DNA from: Halobacterium sp. DL1
GTDB taxonomy: Archaea; Halobacteriota; Halobacteria; Halobacteriales; Halobacteriaceae
DNA: 64,000 nucleotides
Assembly (NCBI GenBank): GCA_000230955.3
Contig: CP007060.1
Location: forward strand, 868,001-932,000
Reading direction: 5' to 3'
Part shown: piece by piece, positions 40,399 to 49,858 of the stretch
Numbering within the stretch: the stretch's first letter is position 1
Layout of the letters: each line of letters starts with the position of its first letter
The notes under the pieces: generated by a model
Told to the model about the DNA's origin: nothing
The model's database searches: none
The model's input: the letters and a program-made list of their open reading frames with translations, nothing else
Made by a program: the position numbers and the translations under genes

Positions 40399-41901
40399 AT
40401 GAGCGACGAACAGGAACTCGGCATCACCGAGTCCAAGGAGCACAACCCCGGCGACTGGTACGCCGAGGTGGTGCAGAAGGCGGAGCTCGCGGACTACGCG
40501 CCGATGGGCGGTTTCATCGTCACGCGCCCGCGCGGGTACGCTCTCTGGGAGGCCATCCAGGACAACCTCGACAGCTGGTTCAAGCAGACGGGCGTGGACA
40601 ACGCCTACTTCCCGCTGTTCATCCCCGAGTCGTACCTCGAACGCGAGAAGGACATCGTCGAAGGGTTCGACCCGGAGGTGGCGTGGGTCACGCAGGGCGG
40701 CCACGAGGAACTCGAGGAGCGCCTCGCCGTGCGCCCCACCTCGGAGTCCATCATCGCGCCGTACATGGCCCAGTGGGTACGCTCGCACCGCGACCTCCCG
40801 CTGCGACTCAACCAGTGGAACTCCGTGGTGCGCTGGGAAGCGACGGACACGAAGCCGTTCTTCCGCACCAAGGAGTTCCTCTGGCAGGAGGGCCACACCG
40901 CACACGCCACCGACGAGGGCGCGTGGGCCGAGACGACGATGCGCCTCGACCAGTACCAGCGGCTCTACGAGGACGTCCTCGGCATCCCGGTGCTGCGCGG
41001 CCAGAAGCCCGACCACGACAAGTTCCCGGGCGCGGACACCACCACGACGGTGGAGGCGTTGATGCCCGACGGGAAGTCCGTGCAGGGCGGCACCAGCCAC
41101 CACCTCGGGCAGTCGTTCGCGGAGGCGTTCGACATCACGTACTCCGACGAGGACGAGGAGGACCGCACCGCCTACACCACGTCGTGGGGGCTCTCGTGGC
41201 GCGCCATCGGCGCGCTCGTCATGTCCCACAGCGACGACCAGGGCCTCGTGCTGCCGCCGACCGTCGCGCCCAAGCAGGTCGTCATCGTCCCCATCTGGCA
41301 GGAGGACACCCAGGACGAGGTGCTCCAGTACGCCACGGAACTCGCGGCGGAACTGGAGGGTGCGGGCGTGCGCGTCCACCTCGACGACCGCGACGAGCGC
41401 AACCCCGGCTTCAAGTACAACGAGTGGGAGCTCAAGGGCGTCCCGGTGCGCTTCGAGGTCGGGCCGAACGAGGTCGAGGACGGTGAAGTCACCGTGGTCC
41501 ACCGGCCCGACGGCGAGGACACCGTCGAGGACCGCGCGGATATCACCACCTCCGTCTTCGAGCACCTCGATACGGTCTACGACAAACTGTACGACGCGGC
41601 CGCCGAGCGTCTCGACGAGAACGTCCGCGAGGCCAGCGACCGCAACGAGATTCTCGGCACCATCGGCCAGCACGGCGGCTACGTGAAGGCGCCGTGGTGT
41701 GGCGACGAGGAGTGCGAGGCCGAAATCAAGGAGCAGATCCACGCCGAGATCGTGATGGTCCCCCTGGGTGAGGAGTCCGCGGCCCGCGCGGCCTCCGAGT
41801 TCGAGGGCGAGCGCGTCCCCGAACCCGACCACGAGGGCGAGACCTGTGCGGTCTGTGGCGAGGACGCAGAGCAGACGGCCTACTTCGCGAAGTCGTACTG
41901 A
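40399..41901 (+). CDS. proS: Prolyl-tRNA synthetase
   Basis: The 500-residue class II synthetase charges tRNA-Pro. Motifs in order are motif 1 region YAPMGGFIVTRPRGYALWEA, motif 2 (RWEATDTKPFFRTKEFLWQEGHTAH), GGTSHHLGQSFAEAFDI and motif 3 (TTSWGLSWRAIGALVMSHSD). The anticodon-binding domain (IVPIWQEDT...YNEWELKGVPVRFEVGPNE) follows, then the archaeal-type C-terminal zinc domain (WCGDEECE...CAVCGEDAEQTAYFAKSY). The C-terminal Tyr is typical of this archaeal/eukaryotic type. Confidence 0.96.
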   Translation: MSDEQELGITESKEHNPGDWYAEVVQKAELADYAPMGGFIVTRPRGYALWEAIQDNLDSWFKQTGVDNAYFPLFIPESYLEREKDIVEGFDPEVAWVTQGGHEELEERLAVRPTSESIIAPYMAQWVRSHRDLPLRLNQWNSVVRWEATDTKPFFRTKEFLWQEGHTAHATDEGAWAETTMRLDQYQRLYEDVLGIPVLRGQKPDHDKFPGADTTTTVEALMPDGKSVQGGTSHHLGQSFAEAFDITYSDEDEEDRTAYTTSWGLSWRAIGALVMSHSDDQGLVLPPTVAPKQVVIVPIWQEDTQDEVLQYATELAAELEGAGVRVHLDDRDERNPGFKYNEWELKGVPVRFEVGPNEVEDGEVTVVHRPDGEDTVEDRADITTSVFEHLDTVYDKLYDAAAERLDENVREASDRNEILGTIGQHGGYVKAPWCGDEECEAEIKEQIHAEIVMVPLGEESAARAASEFEGERVPEPDHEGETCAVCGEDAEQTAYFAKSY

Positions 41902-41971
41902 CACAGTCCGGCGTCCCAGTCGCCTCGTTTTCTCCAACACTGGACGATCGCAACCACTGTTAGTACGTCCT

Positions 41972-42004
41972 TATACTACCTTTATTGTGTATATATTACC
42001 CTTA
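41972..42004 (+). promoter_or_regulatory. AT-rich gltB promoter with a tandem 13-base repeat
   Basis: TATACTACCTTTA (41972-41984) and TATATTACCCTTA (41992-42004) match at 11 of 13 bases, 20 bases apart, about two helical turns. The second copy contains the best TATA box. This is one of the most AT-rich stretches in the window. Confidence 0.5.
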
Positions 42005-42050
42005 GCCATTCAGGGTCAGTGTTATGCGCTACGGAGCGCCCCGTGCGAAC

Positions 42051-45000
42051 ATGAATCAAGGCACGAACGACAGTTCTCTTCTCGCGGACCCGGACGACGC
42101 CCGGTCGAACTGCGGCGTCGGCGTCGTCGTCGACCTCGACGGCGGCCAGTCTCACCGCGTACTGGCGGACGCACTGACGGTCCTCGAGAACCTCGACCAC
42201 CGTGGCACGACGGGGGCCGAGGAGAACACCGGCGACGGCGCCGGCGCACTCATCCAGACGCCAGACGAGTTCCTCGCAGCCGAGTTCGGCGGTCTACCGG
42301 AGACGTACGCCGTCGGCTCGCTGTTCCTCCCGCAGGACGCCGACGAGCGCGCCGCCGTCCGTGAGACCATCGAATCCACGCTCGCGGGTCGCGGACTCGC
42401 CGTCGTCGACTGGCGCGACGTCCCGACCGACAACGCCGACCTCGGCCAGACTGCCCGCGACTCGGAACCGCACGTCGCGCAGTGTCTCGTCCGACCCGAC
42501 GGTTGTGCGGACTTCGAGAAGGCGCTCTACGTCGGGCGGAACGACGTCGAGGCCGCCGTCGACCACGACCAGTGTTACGTCTGCTCGCTGGACGCCGACA
42601 CGCTCGTCTACAAGGGGCTGCTGAAGGGCGACCAGGTCGGCGACTACTATCCGGACCTCCGCGACGAGCGCGTCGAGACCGGGTTCGCGCTCGTCCACGC
42701 GCGCTTCTCGACGAACACGCTCGGCGCCTGGCACCTCGCCCACCCCTACCGCAATATCGTCCACAACGGCGAGTTCAACACCATTCAGGGGAACGTGAAC
42801 TGGATGCGCGCACGCGAGGCCGACCTCGACAGCGCGGGCTTCACCGACGACGAACTCGAGGCGGTCCTCCCTGTCGTCGACGACCCCGAGCAGTCCGACA
42901 CCGCGAGCGTCGACAACGCCCTCGAACTCCTGATGCAGACCGGCCGCTCGCTCCCGCACGCCCTCAGGATGCTCGTCCCCGAGGCGTGGCAGCGCGACGA
43001 CCGCATGAGCGACGCCCGCCGCGAGTTCTACGACTACCACGCGAGCCTCGTCGAACCGTGGGACGGCCCCGCGCTCGTCATCGGCACAGACGGCGACCGC
43101 GTCGGCGGCGTCCTCGACCGCAACGGCCTCCGCCCCTGCCGCTACGAGGTGCGCGCCGACGGCACGCTCGTGATGGCCTCCGAGCAGGGCGCACTCGACG
43201 GCGACGCGAGCGAGGTGACCGAGCGCGGCCGCCTCGCGCCCGGCCAGCTGTTCCTCGCGGAACCCGGCCGCGGCGTCGTCGACGACGACGCTGTCTTCGA
43301 CGAACTCACTGACGAGCAGTACGGCGAGTGGGTCGACGACCAGCAGCTCCGCCCGGAGACGGGCGGCGACTCGCTGCCGAGCGACCCCACCGACGACCTG
43401 CGCGCGACGCAGGCGCTGTTCGGCTACACGGAGGACGAACTGAACGAACTCGTCGCGCCGATGGTCGCCGACGGCAAGGACCCGGTCGGCTCGATGGGTG
43501 ACGACACGCCGCTGCCCGGGCTCTCCTCGTTCAACCACCCGCTCGCGTCGTACTTCCGCCAGCTGTTCGCGCAGGTGACGAACCCGCCCATCGACTACAT
43601 CCGCGAGGACCTCGTGACGAGCGTGGAGACGCGCCTCGGCCGCCAGCGCAACCTCCTCGAGGAGTCCCCGGAACACGCACGGCAGGCGGTCCTCGACAGC
43701 CCCGTGCTGGCGGACGCCGACCTCGCGACGCTCCGGGACACCGACCTCCGGAGCGCCACCATCGACCTCGCGTTCGACGCGGACGCGGACCTCGAGAGCG
43801 GCGTCGAGGCCGTCCAGCGGGCCGCCGCGGACGCCGTCGAGGACGGCGCGGAGCTGCTGGTGCTCTCGGACCGCGCCGCCGGCGAGGGGTCGCTCCCGAT
43901 TCCGTCGCTACTGGCTACGGGCGCGGTCCACCACCATCTCGTTCGCGAAGGACTGCGGGCTCGCGTCGGTCTCGTCGTCGAAGCAGGCGACGTGCGCACC
44001 GTCCACCAGCTCTGCGCCACGGTCGGCTACGGCGCGGGCGCGGTCAACCCGTACCTCGCCGTCGAGTCCGCCTGCGACATCGTCGCGGGCCCGGACGGCG
44101 CGGCCCCCGAGGACGCCGTCTCCTCGTACCTCGGCGCGCTCGAGGACGGCCTGCTGAAGGTGATGTCGAAGATGGGCATCTCCACGGTCGCCTCCTACCA
44201 GGGCGCACAGATATTCGAAGCCGTCGGGCTCGACAGTTCGGTGGTCGACCGATTCTTCGAGGGGACCGCGAACCGGACGGAGGGCATCGACCTCGACGGA
44301 CTGGAGACTCACATCCGGGACCGCCACGCGGCGGCGTTCGAGGACGGTGACCCGGCCCTCGACCGCATCGGCGAGTTCGAGAATCGCACCTCGGGTCGGT
44401 TCCACCAGTGGAACCCGAAGACGGTCCACAGCCTCCAGGAGGCCGTCGAGAACGGCGACTACGGGTCGTTCGAGGAGTACGCTGTACAGGTGAACGACCA
44501 GACCGAACAGCTCCAGACGCTGCGCGGCCTCCTCGACATCGAGACGGAGGACCGCGAGTCCATACCCGTAGAAGACGTCGAACCGGTCTCCTCGATCGTC
44601 GAGCGGTTCTCGACGGCGGCGATGAGCCTCGGCAGCCTCAGCCCGGAGGCTCACGAGACGAACGCCCAGGCCGCCAACGGCCTCGGCGCGAAGGCGAACA
44701 CGGGCGAGGGCGGCGAACCGCCCGAGCGCTTCGGCACCGACCGCGAGTGCAAGATCAAGCAGGTGGCGTCCGGGCGCTTCGGCGTCACCTCCGAGTACCT
44801 CGCCTCCGCCGAGGACCTCCAGATCAAGATGGCTCAGGGGTCGAAACCCGGAGAAGGTGGCCACCTCCCGGGGAAGAAGGTCAACGAGATGATAGCGGAC
44901 GTGCGCTGCTCGACGCCGGGCGTCGGCCTCATCAGCCCGCCGCCACAGCACGACATCTACAGCATCGAGGACCTCAAGCAGCTCATCCACGACCTGCGCG

Positions 45001-46508
45001 CCGCGAACCCCGAGGCGCGCGTCCACGTCAAACTCGTCTCCGAGGCGGGCATCGGCACTGTGGCAGCCGGCTGCGCGAAGGCGGGTGCGGACTGCATCCA
45101 CATCTCGGGGCACTCCGGCGGGACGGGCGCCTCCCCGAAGACGAGCATCAAGCACGCGGGTCTGCCGTGGGAACTCGGCCTCGCTGAGGCGAACCAGTTG
45201 CTCCGCGAGACGGGGCTGCGCTCCCGGGTCACGCTCCGCGTCGACGGCGGCCTCAAGACCGGCCGCGACGTCGCCGTCGGCGCGCTGTTGGGCGCCGAGG
45301 AGTTCGCGTTCGGCACCGCGTCGCTCGTCAGCGCGGGCTGCGTGATGGCCCGCATCTGCGAGACCAACAACTGTCCGACGGGCGTCGCCACCCAGGACCC
45401 CGACATGCGCGACCGGTTCCGCGGCACCCCGACGATGGTGGCCAACTACCTCACCTTCGTCGCGCGCGAACTCCGCGAACTCGCCGCGGAACTCGGCTAC
45501 GAGAGCGTCGAAGCGATGGTCGGGCGGGTCGAACACCTCTCACAGCCGGAGACCGACCACCCGACTGGCCGCAACTTCGACCTCTCCCGGGTCCTCGCGG
45601 AGCCGTCGGGCGACTCCCGCACGCACACGCGAGCCCAGGACGACGCCGACGTCAGCCTTGACGAAGACCTCATCGACGCCGCGGAACCGGCGCTCACCGG
45701 GGGCAGCGACGTCGACCTGGTCCGCGAGATAGCGACCAGCGACCGGTCGGTGGGTGCGCGGCTCTCCCACGCGGTCAGTAGCGAGCGCGGCGGCGCTGGT
45801 CTCCCCGAGGACAGCGTCAGCGTCTCCCTCGAGGGGAGCGCGGGCCAGTCCTTCGGCGCGTTCCTCGCGCCCGGCGTCACGCTCTCGCTGACCGGTGCGG
45901 CCAACGACTACGTCGGGAAGGGGCTCTCCGGTGGGACCGTCGCGGTGCGCACGCCGCCGGAGGCGGGCTTCGACCCGGCGGAGAACACGCTGGTCGGGAA
46001 CGTCGCGCTGTACGGCGCGACCGACGGCGAGTGCTACGTCAACGGCGTCGCCGGCGAGCGGTTCGCGGTCCGGAACTCGGGCGCGAACGCGGTCGTCGAG
46101 GGCGTCGGTGACCACGGCTGCGAGTACATGACCGGCGGCATCGTCGTCGTGCTCGGGGACGTCGGCCGCAACTTCGCGGCCGGGATGTCCGGCGGCGTCG
46201 CCTACGTCCACGACCCCGAGGGTACGTTCGAGGAGCGCTGCAACACCGGGATGGTGGACGTCTCCCGCGACCTCTCGGAGCCCGACGAGGCCGCCGTCCG
46301 CCGCCTCGTGGAGAACCACGTGGCGCGCACGGCCAGCGACCGCGCGGCCGCGCTGCTCGACGACTGGGACGCCGCCATCGAGGAGTTCGCGGCCGTGATG
46401 CCCGAGGCCTACCGGGACGCAATCGCCGACCGGCCGGAGGCGGACGCGCGCCGCTCCCTCCCCGAGCGCGCCGGCTGTGGCCGCTCACTCGCCGGGAGCG
46501 CGGACTGA
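42051..46508 (+). CDS. gltB: Glutamate synthase, large subunit
   Basis: The 1485-residue enzyme makes two glutamates from glutamine and 2-oxoglutarate. Start ATG 42051 (an in-frame ATG at 42024 is possible) gives a 20-residue propeptide before the catalytic Cys21 of SNCGVGVVVDLDG, which must be cleaved. Domains are class II amidotransferase (about 21-410, ending with GLRPCRYEV), a central domain, and an FMN domain (about 770-1140: LSPEAHETNAQAANGLGAKA, KMAQGSKPGEGGHLPGKKV). A 3Fe-4S loop (about 1093-1106: CVMARICETNNCPTG) follows, then the GXGXG beta-helix (about 1200-1440: VGKGLSGGTVAVR). No small subunit is adjacent, as in ferredoxin-type enzymes. Confidence 0.95.
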   Translation: MNQGTNDSSLLADPDDARSNCGVGVVVDLDGGQSHRVLADALTVLENLDHRGTTGAEENTGDGAGALIQTPDEFLAAEFGGLPETYAVGSLFLPQDADERAAVRETIESTLAGRGLAVVDWRDVPTDNADLGQTARDSEPHVAQCLVRPDGCADFEKALYVGRNDVEAAVDHDQCYVCSLDADTLVYKGLLKGDQVGDYYPDLRDERVETGFALVHARFSTNTLGAWHLAHPYRNIVHNGEFNTIQGNVNWMRAREADLDSAGFTDDELEAVLPVVDDPEQSDTASVDNALELLMQTGRSLPHALRMLVPEAWQRDDRMSDARREFYDYHASLVEPWDGPALVIGTDGDRVGGVLDRNGLRPCRYEVRADGTLVMASEQGALDGDASEVTERGRLAPGQLFLAEPGRGVVDDDAVFDELTDEQYGEWVDDQQLRPETGGDSLPSDPTDDLRATQALFGYTEDELNELVAPMVADGKDPVGSMGDDTPLPGLSSFNHPLASYFRQLFAQVTNPPIDYIREDLVTSVETRLGRQRNLLEESPEHARQAVLDSPVLADADLATLRDTDLRSATIDLAFDADADLESGVEAVQRAAADAVEDGAELLVLSDRAAGEGSLPIPSLLATGAVHHHLVREGLRARVGLVVEAGDVRTVHQLCATVGYGAGAVNPYLAVESACDIVAGPDGAAPEDAVSSYLGALEDGLLKVMSKMGISTVASYQGAQIFEAVGLDSSVVDRFFEGTANRTEGIDLDGLETHIRDRHAAAFEDGDPALDRIGEFENRTSGRFHQWNPKTVHSLQEAVENGDYGSFEEYAVQVNDQTEQLQTLRGLLDIETEDRESIPVEDVEPVSSIVERFSTAAMSLGSLSPEAHETNAQAANGLGAKANTGEGGEPPERFGTDRECKIKQVASGRFGVTSEYLASAEDLQIKMAQGSKPGEGGHLPGKKVNEMIADVRCSTPGVGLISPPPQHDIYSIEDLKQLIHDLRAANPEARVHVKLVSEAGIGTVAAGCAKAGADCIHISGHSGGTGASPKTSIKHAGLPWELGLAEANQLLRETGLRSRVTLRVDGGLKTGRDVAVGALLGAEEFAFGTASLVSAGCVMARICETNNCPTGVATQDPDMRDRFRGTPTMVANYLTFVARELRELAAELGYESVEAMVGRVEHLSQPETDHPTGRNFDLSRVLAEPSGDSRTHTRAQDDADVSLDEDLIDAAEPALTGGSDVDLVREIATSDRSVGARLSHAVSSERGGAGLPEDSVSVSLEGSAGQSFGAFLAPGVTLSLTGAANDYVGKGLSGGTVAVRTPPEAGFDPAENTLVGNVALYGATDGECYVNGVAGERFAVRNSGANAVVEGVGDHGCEYMTGGIVVVLGDVGRNFAAGMSGGVAYVHDPEGTFEERCNTGMVDVSRDLSEPDEAAVRRLVENHVARTASDRAAALLDDWDAAIEEFAAVMPEAYRDAIADRPEADARRSLPERAGCGRSLAGSAD

Positions 46509-46574
46509 GCCCAGCGCTCAAACGAGAGTTTTAGTCTACCCAACAGTTTTCCCCCGGCCGGACGACAGTCCGAC

Positions 46575-47063
46575 GTGACTCGAACGTACAGCCGCCGCGC
46601 ACTGCTCGGCGTCCTCGCCACGAGTCTCGCGGCGCTCACCGGCGCGACCGCACGCCCCTCCTGCGCGCCGATCACCGGGTCGGCGGACGTGGAGTGTGGG
46701 GGACCGCTGTCGCTGTCCGGGCCGGCGGCCGTCCAGCAGAACGGTTCAGCCCCCCGGTTCGTCTGCCGGAACGAGGGCGACGGGGCCGTCCGCATCGCGG
46801 CGGGGCGGTGGGAACTGTACCGGTACGGGGACGGCTGGCTCCGCCTCGCGTCGGGACAGACGACCGACCGAGAGACGCTCGCCCCCGGCGAGGAGACGGC
46901 GTGGGTCCTCCTCACCGACGACGGAAGCGGGGGGTCCCTGAGCACGATGTCGACGACCACGCGGTACGTCGGCCCCGTCTCGGTCCGAGCGGGCCGCTAC
47001 GCGTTCGCCGTGCGCGGCGGGCAGCCCGGCACCCAGTACGAGGCGACCGCCACGTTCAGGTAG
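46575..47063 (+). CDS. Tat-exported hypothetical protein, 162 aa
   Basis: The GTG start at 46575 gives MTRTYSRRALLGVLATSLAA, a twin-arginine signal followed by a hydrophobic core and Ala-rich cleavage region, with no lipobox. The mature part has four Cys (PSCAP, DVECGG, FVCRN) and is beta-rich, resembling an immunoglobulin-like fold (AVRIAAGRWELYRYGDGWLR, GRYAFAVRGG). It is a secreted protein of unknown role. A TATA-like AGTTTTCCC (46544-46552) is about 27 bases upstream. Confidence 0.72.
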   Translation: MTRTYSRRALLGVLATSLAALTGATARPSCAPITGSADVECGGPLSLSGPAAVQQNGSAPRFVCRNEGDGAVRIAAGRWELYRYGDGWLRLASGQTTDRETLAPGEETAWVLLTDDGSGGSLSTMSTTTRYVGPVSVRAGRYAFAVRGGQPGTQYEATATFR

Positions 47064-47103
47064 AATAGCCACCGCTTTTGTCGCGCCGAACCGACTGTGC
47101 GGT

Positions 47104-48093
47104 ATGGATTCGGCGCTCGTGGTCGGCGGCACGCGGTTCATCGGCCGCCACCTCGTGGAGGAACTGCTCGCTCACGACTACCGCGTCACGACGTTCACGC
47201 GCGGCAACCACGACGATCCGTTCGCCGAGGACGACCGCGTGGCCCACGTCGAGGGCGACCGCACCGACCGGAAGGACCTGCTCGCCGCGAAGCGTGAGGT
47301 CGACCCCGACGCCGTCTTCGACAACGTGGCCTACAAACCCCGGGACGTGGAGTCCGCGACCGACATCTTCGCCGACGTGGACGCCTACGTCTACGTCTCC
47401 AGCGGCGCGGCCTACGGCGACGAAGCGGTCCCCAAGCGCGAGGGCGAGACGGCCCTCGAGACGTGCACGGCCGAGCAGGCTACCGACGACTCCCCGGCGA
47501 GCTACGGCGCCCGCAAGGCCGCGGGCGACCGCATCGTCTTCGAGGCCGCCGAGCGTGGTGTGAACGCGATGGCAGTCCGTCCGCCCGTCGTCTACGGCCC
47601 CCACGACCACACCGAGCGACTCGCCTACTGGGTCGACCGCGTCGCCGAGCACGACGAACTCGTCGTCCCGGGCGACGGGACGAACCTCTGGCAGCGCGTC
47701 TACGTCGAGGACGTCGCGCAGGGACTCCGACTCGTCGCCGAGGAGGGCGACCCGGGCGAGGCGTACAACGTCGGCGACCGGAACGCGGTCACGCTCGACC
47801 GCCTGCTCGACCTGATTGCGGACGCGTTGGGCACCGACGTCGAGCGGGCGTACACCAGTCCCCGCGAACTGTCGATAGTCGACCTCTCGCCCGACGATTT
47901 CCCGCTCTACCGCGACTACCCCCACATGCTGAGTACGGCGAAGGTCGCGGAACTCGGCTACGAGTCGACGCCCCTCGACGAGGCGATGGAGCGCACCGTC
48001 GAGGCCCACCGCGCGAACGGCCGCACCGGCGACGACCAGGGCCCGGACAGGGAGGCCGAGGAGCGCCTGCTCGACGTGCTCGGCACGGTCTGA
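47104..48093 (+). CDS. NAD-dependent epimerase/dehydratase family protein
   Basis: The 329-residue extended SDR begins MDSALVVGGTRFIGRHLVEE (NAD-binding GGTRFIG). It continues with NVAYKPRDVESATDIF, YVSSGAAYGD, the YGARKAAGD catalytic Tyr/Lys pair near residue 138, VRPPVVYGPHD and LWQRVYVEDVAQG. Family members modify nucleotide sugars or act as reductases. It resembles the haloarchaeal isoflavone-reductase/NAD-epimerase subgroup; the substrate is unknown. TATA-like CTTTTG lies at 47075-47080. Confidence 0.88.
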   Translation: MDSALVVGGTRFIGRHLVEELLAHDYRVTTFTRGNHDDPFAEDDRVAHVEGDRTDRKDLLAAKREVDPDAVFDNVAYKPRDVESATDIFADVDAYVYVSSGAAYGDEAVPKREGETALETCTAEQATDDSPASYGARKAAGDRIVFEAAERGVNAMAVRPPVVYGPHDHTERLAYWVDRVAEHDELVVPGDGTNLWQRVYVEDVAQGLRLVAEEGDPGEAYNVGDRNAVTLDRLLDLIADALGTDVERAYTSPRELSIVDLSPDDFPLYRDYPHMLSTAKVAELGYESTPLDEAMERTVEAHRANGRTGDDQGPDREAEERLLDVLGTV

Positions 48094-48240
48094 GGTTCCG
48101 TGACACACCCCCCGAACAGTTTTCACCGGGCTCCACGAACCTCCGGTAGAGCTGACCGATGACCTGGCTTCTCCTCCACTGACGGCGTTCGCGCCGTCGC
48201 TGGCCGCGCACCGAATTCGACCAGCAGCAGCCACACCACC

Positions 48241-48768
48241 ATGGAGATACGAGAAGCCACACCGGAGGACGCACCGACAACGAACGACGAACTACTCCAC
48301 CCCGGGTTCCGGGAGACCGCTGCCGTCGACCCCGAGTTCTCGGAACTCGACGAGGACGGGGTCGCGGACGCCGGCATCGACCGCTGGCTCGACGACGACG
48401 ACCGCGTCGTCTTCGTCGCGGAGCGCGAGGGCGTCTCAGAGGGCCGTAGCGAGTCTGACGCTCGTCACGAGCGAAGGCCGAGTGACGGCGACCTCGTCGG
48501 CTACATCGCCGGCGTCCGCAACGACAGCCCGCCCATCTACACGCGGGGGCCGCACACCCACGTCGACGGCCTCTACGTGAAACCCGAGTTCCGCCGCGAG
48601 GGGGTCGCCTCCGCGCTGTTCGAGCGCATCGAGGCGTGGGCCCGCGAGCGTGACTGCGAGTACCTCGGCGTCTCCGCGCACGTCGACAACGAGGCCGCCG
48701 TCGAGATGTACGACGACGCCTTCGAGCGGAAGTACGTCAGCTACCGACGGCCTGTTGGGGACGAGTAG
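48241..48768 (+). CDS. GNAT acetyltransferase with a 19-residue repeat-like insertion
   Basis: The 175-residue protein has the GNAT acetyl-CoA-binding core (VDGLYVKPEFRREGVASALF, with RxxGxA) and the late strand YLGVSAHVDNEAAVEMYDDA. It resembles RimI-type N-acetyltransferases; substrate unknown. Residues 64-82 (GVSEGRSESDARHERRPSD, 48430-48486) interrupt a strand-turn where the family reads EREGDLVGY. The insert is Ser/Arg-rich, uses rare codons and contains a perfect hairpin, yet keeps the frame. The stop lies within the promoter of egsA. Confidence 0.85.
   Translation: MEIREATPEDAPTTNDELLHPGFRETAAVDPEFSELDEDGVADAGIDRWLDDDDRVVFVAEREGVSEGRSESDARHERRPSDGDLVGYIAGVRNDSPPIYTRGPHTHVDGLYVKPEFRREGVASALFERIEAWARERDCEYLGVSAHVDNEAAVEMYDDAFERKYVSYRRPVGDE
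48459..48473 (+). repeat. Hairpin CGCTCGT-C-ACGAGCG inside the acetyltransferase insertion
   Basis: Perfect 7-bp inverted repeat with a 1-base spacer in the centre of the 57-base in-frame insertion. Confidence 0.55.
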
Positions 48769-48770
48769 AC

Positions 48771-48777
48771 TTTTACT
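48771..48777 (+). promoter_or_regulatory. TATA-like box of egsA
   Basis: TTTTACT is 26 bases before the ATG at 48800 and starts two bases after the stop codon of the preceding acetyltransferase gene. Confidence 0.5.
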
Positions 48778-48799
48778 CGCGCCCCGGCGACGTACCCCC

Positions 48800-49858
48800 A
48801 TGTTCGAGAAGTCGAAGTGGATCAGCCTCCCGCGGAACGTCGTCGTCGGGCACGGCGTGCTCGACCAGACGCGGGAGGTCGTCGCCGACACCCACCTCAC
48901 GGGGCGGCCGCTCGTGGTGACGAGCCCCACTCCGAAGGAGGTGGCCGCCGACCGCATCGTCGCGCAGTTCGCCGAGGCGGGCGACGACCCCGAACTTGTT
49001 GTCGTCGAGGAGGCGACCTTCGACGCCGTCGAGGATGTCCTCGAGGTCGCTCGCGGCTGTGACGCGGGCTACCTCGTCGGCGTCGGCGGCGGCAAACCCA
49101 TCGACATCGCGAAGATGGCGAGTGACCACCTCGGCACCGCGTTCGTCAGCGTGCCCACGGCGGCGAGTCACGACGGCATCGTCTCCGGGCGGGGCTCCGT
49201 TCCGGAGGGCGACACCCGCCACTCCGTCGCCGCCGCGCCGCCCGTCGCCGTCGTCGCGGACACGGGCGTCATCGCGGACGCACCCTGGGCGCTCACCACC
49301 GCGGGCTGTGCGGACATAATCTCCAACTACACCGCGGTGAAGGACTGGCGGCTCGCGAACCGCCTCCAGAACGTCCCCTACAGTGAGTACGCGGGGTCGC
49401 TCAGCCAGATGACGGCAGAGATGCTCGTCGACAACGCCGACGCCATCAAGCCGGAACTGGAGGAGTCCGCGTGGGTGGTCGTGAAGGCGCTGGTCTCCTC
49501 GGGCGTCGCGATGTCCATCGCCGGCTCCTCCCGGCCCGCATCGGGAAGCGAGCACCTGTTCAGCCACCAGCTCGACCGCATCGCGCCGGGGAAGGCCCTC
49601 CACGGACACCAGGTCGGCGTCGGCTCCATCCTCGCGGAGTACCTCCACTCCGGCGAGCAGGGCGAGTGGCGCGCGGTCCGGGACGCGCTCGCCAGCCTCG
49701 ACGCACCGACGACCGCAGACGGCCTCGGCGTCACCGACGAGGAGGTCCTGGAGGCGCTCACCTCCGCCCACGAGATACGGGACCGCTACACGATTCTCGG
49801 CGGCGGCATCAGCGAACCCGCCGCCCGCGAAGTGGCCCGGAAGACCGGCGTCATCTGA
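48800..49858 (+). CDS. egsA: sn-Glycerol-1-phosphate dehydrogenase
   Basis: The 352-residue enzyme reduces dihydroxyacetone phosphate to sn-glycerol-1-phosphate, the backbone of all archaeal ether lipids. Landmarks are RPLVVTSPTPKEV, the NAD(P)-binding VGVGGGKPIDIAKM, PTAASHDGIVSGRGS (metal and substrate region), GCADIISNYTAVKDW, GSEHLFSHQLD and HGHQVGVGSILAEYL (zinc ligands). It converges with the flippase-like gene; the coding ends overlap by eight bases. Confidence 0.95.
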   Translation: MFEKSKWISLPRNVVVGHGVLDQTREVVADTHLTGRPLVVTSPTPKEVAADRIVAQFAEAGDDPELVVVEEATFDAVEDVLEVARGCDAGYLVGVGGGKPIDIAKMASDHLGTAFVSVPTAASHDGIVSGRGSVPEGDTRHSVAAAPPVAVVADTGVIADAPWALTTAGCADIISNYTAVKDWRLANRLQNVPYSEYAGSLSQMTAEMLVDNADAIKPELEESAWVVVKALVSSGVAMSIAGSSRPASGSEHLFSHQLDRIAPGKALHGHQVGVGSILAEYLHSGEQGEWRAVRDALASLDAPTTADGLGVTDEEVLEALTSAHEIRDRYTILGGGISEPAAREVARKTGVI

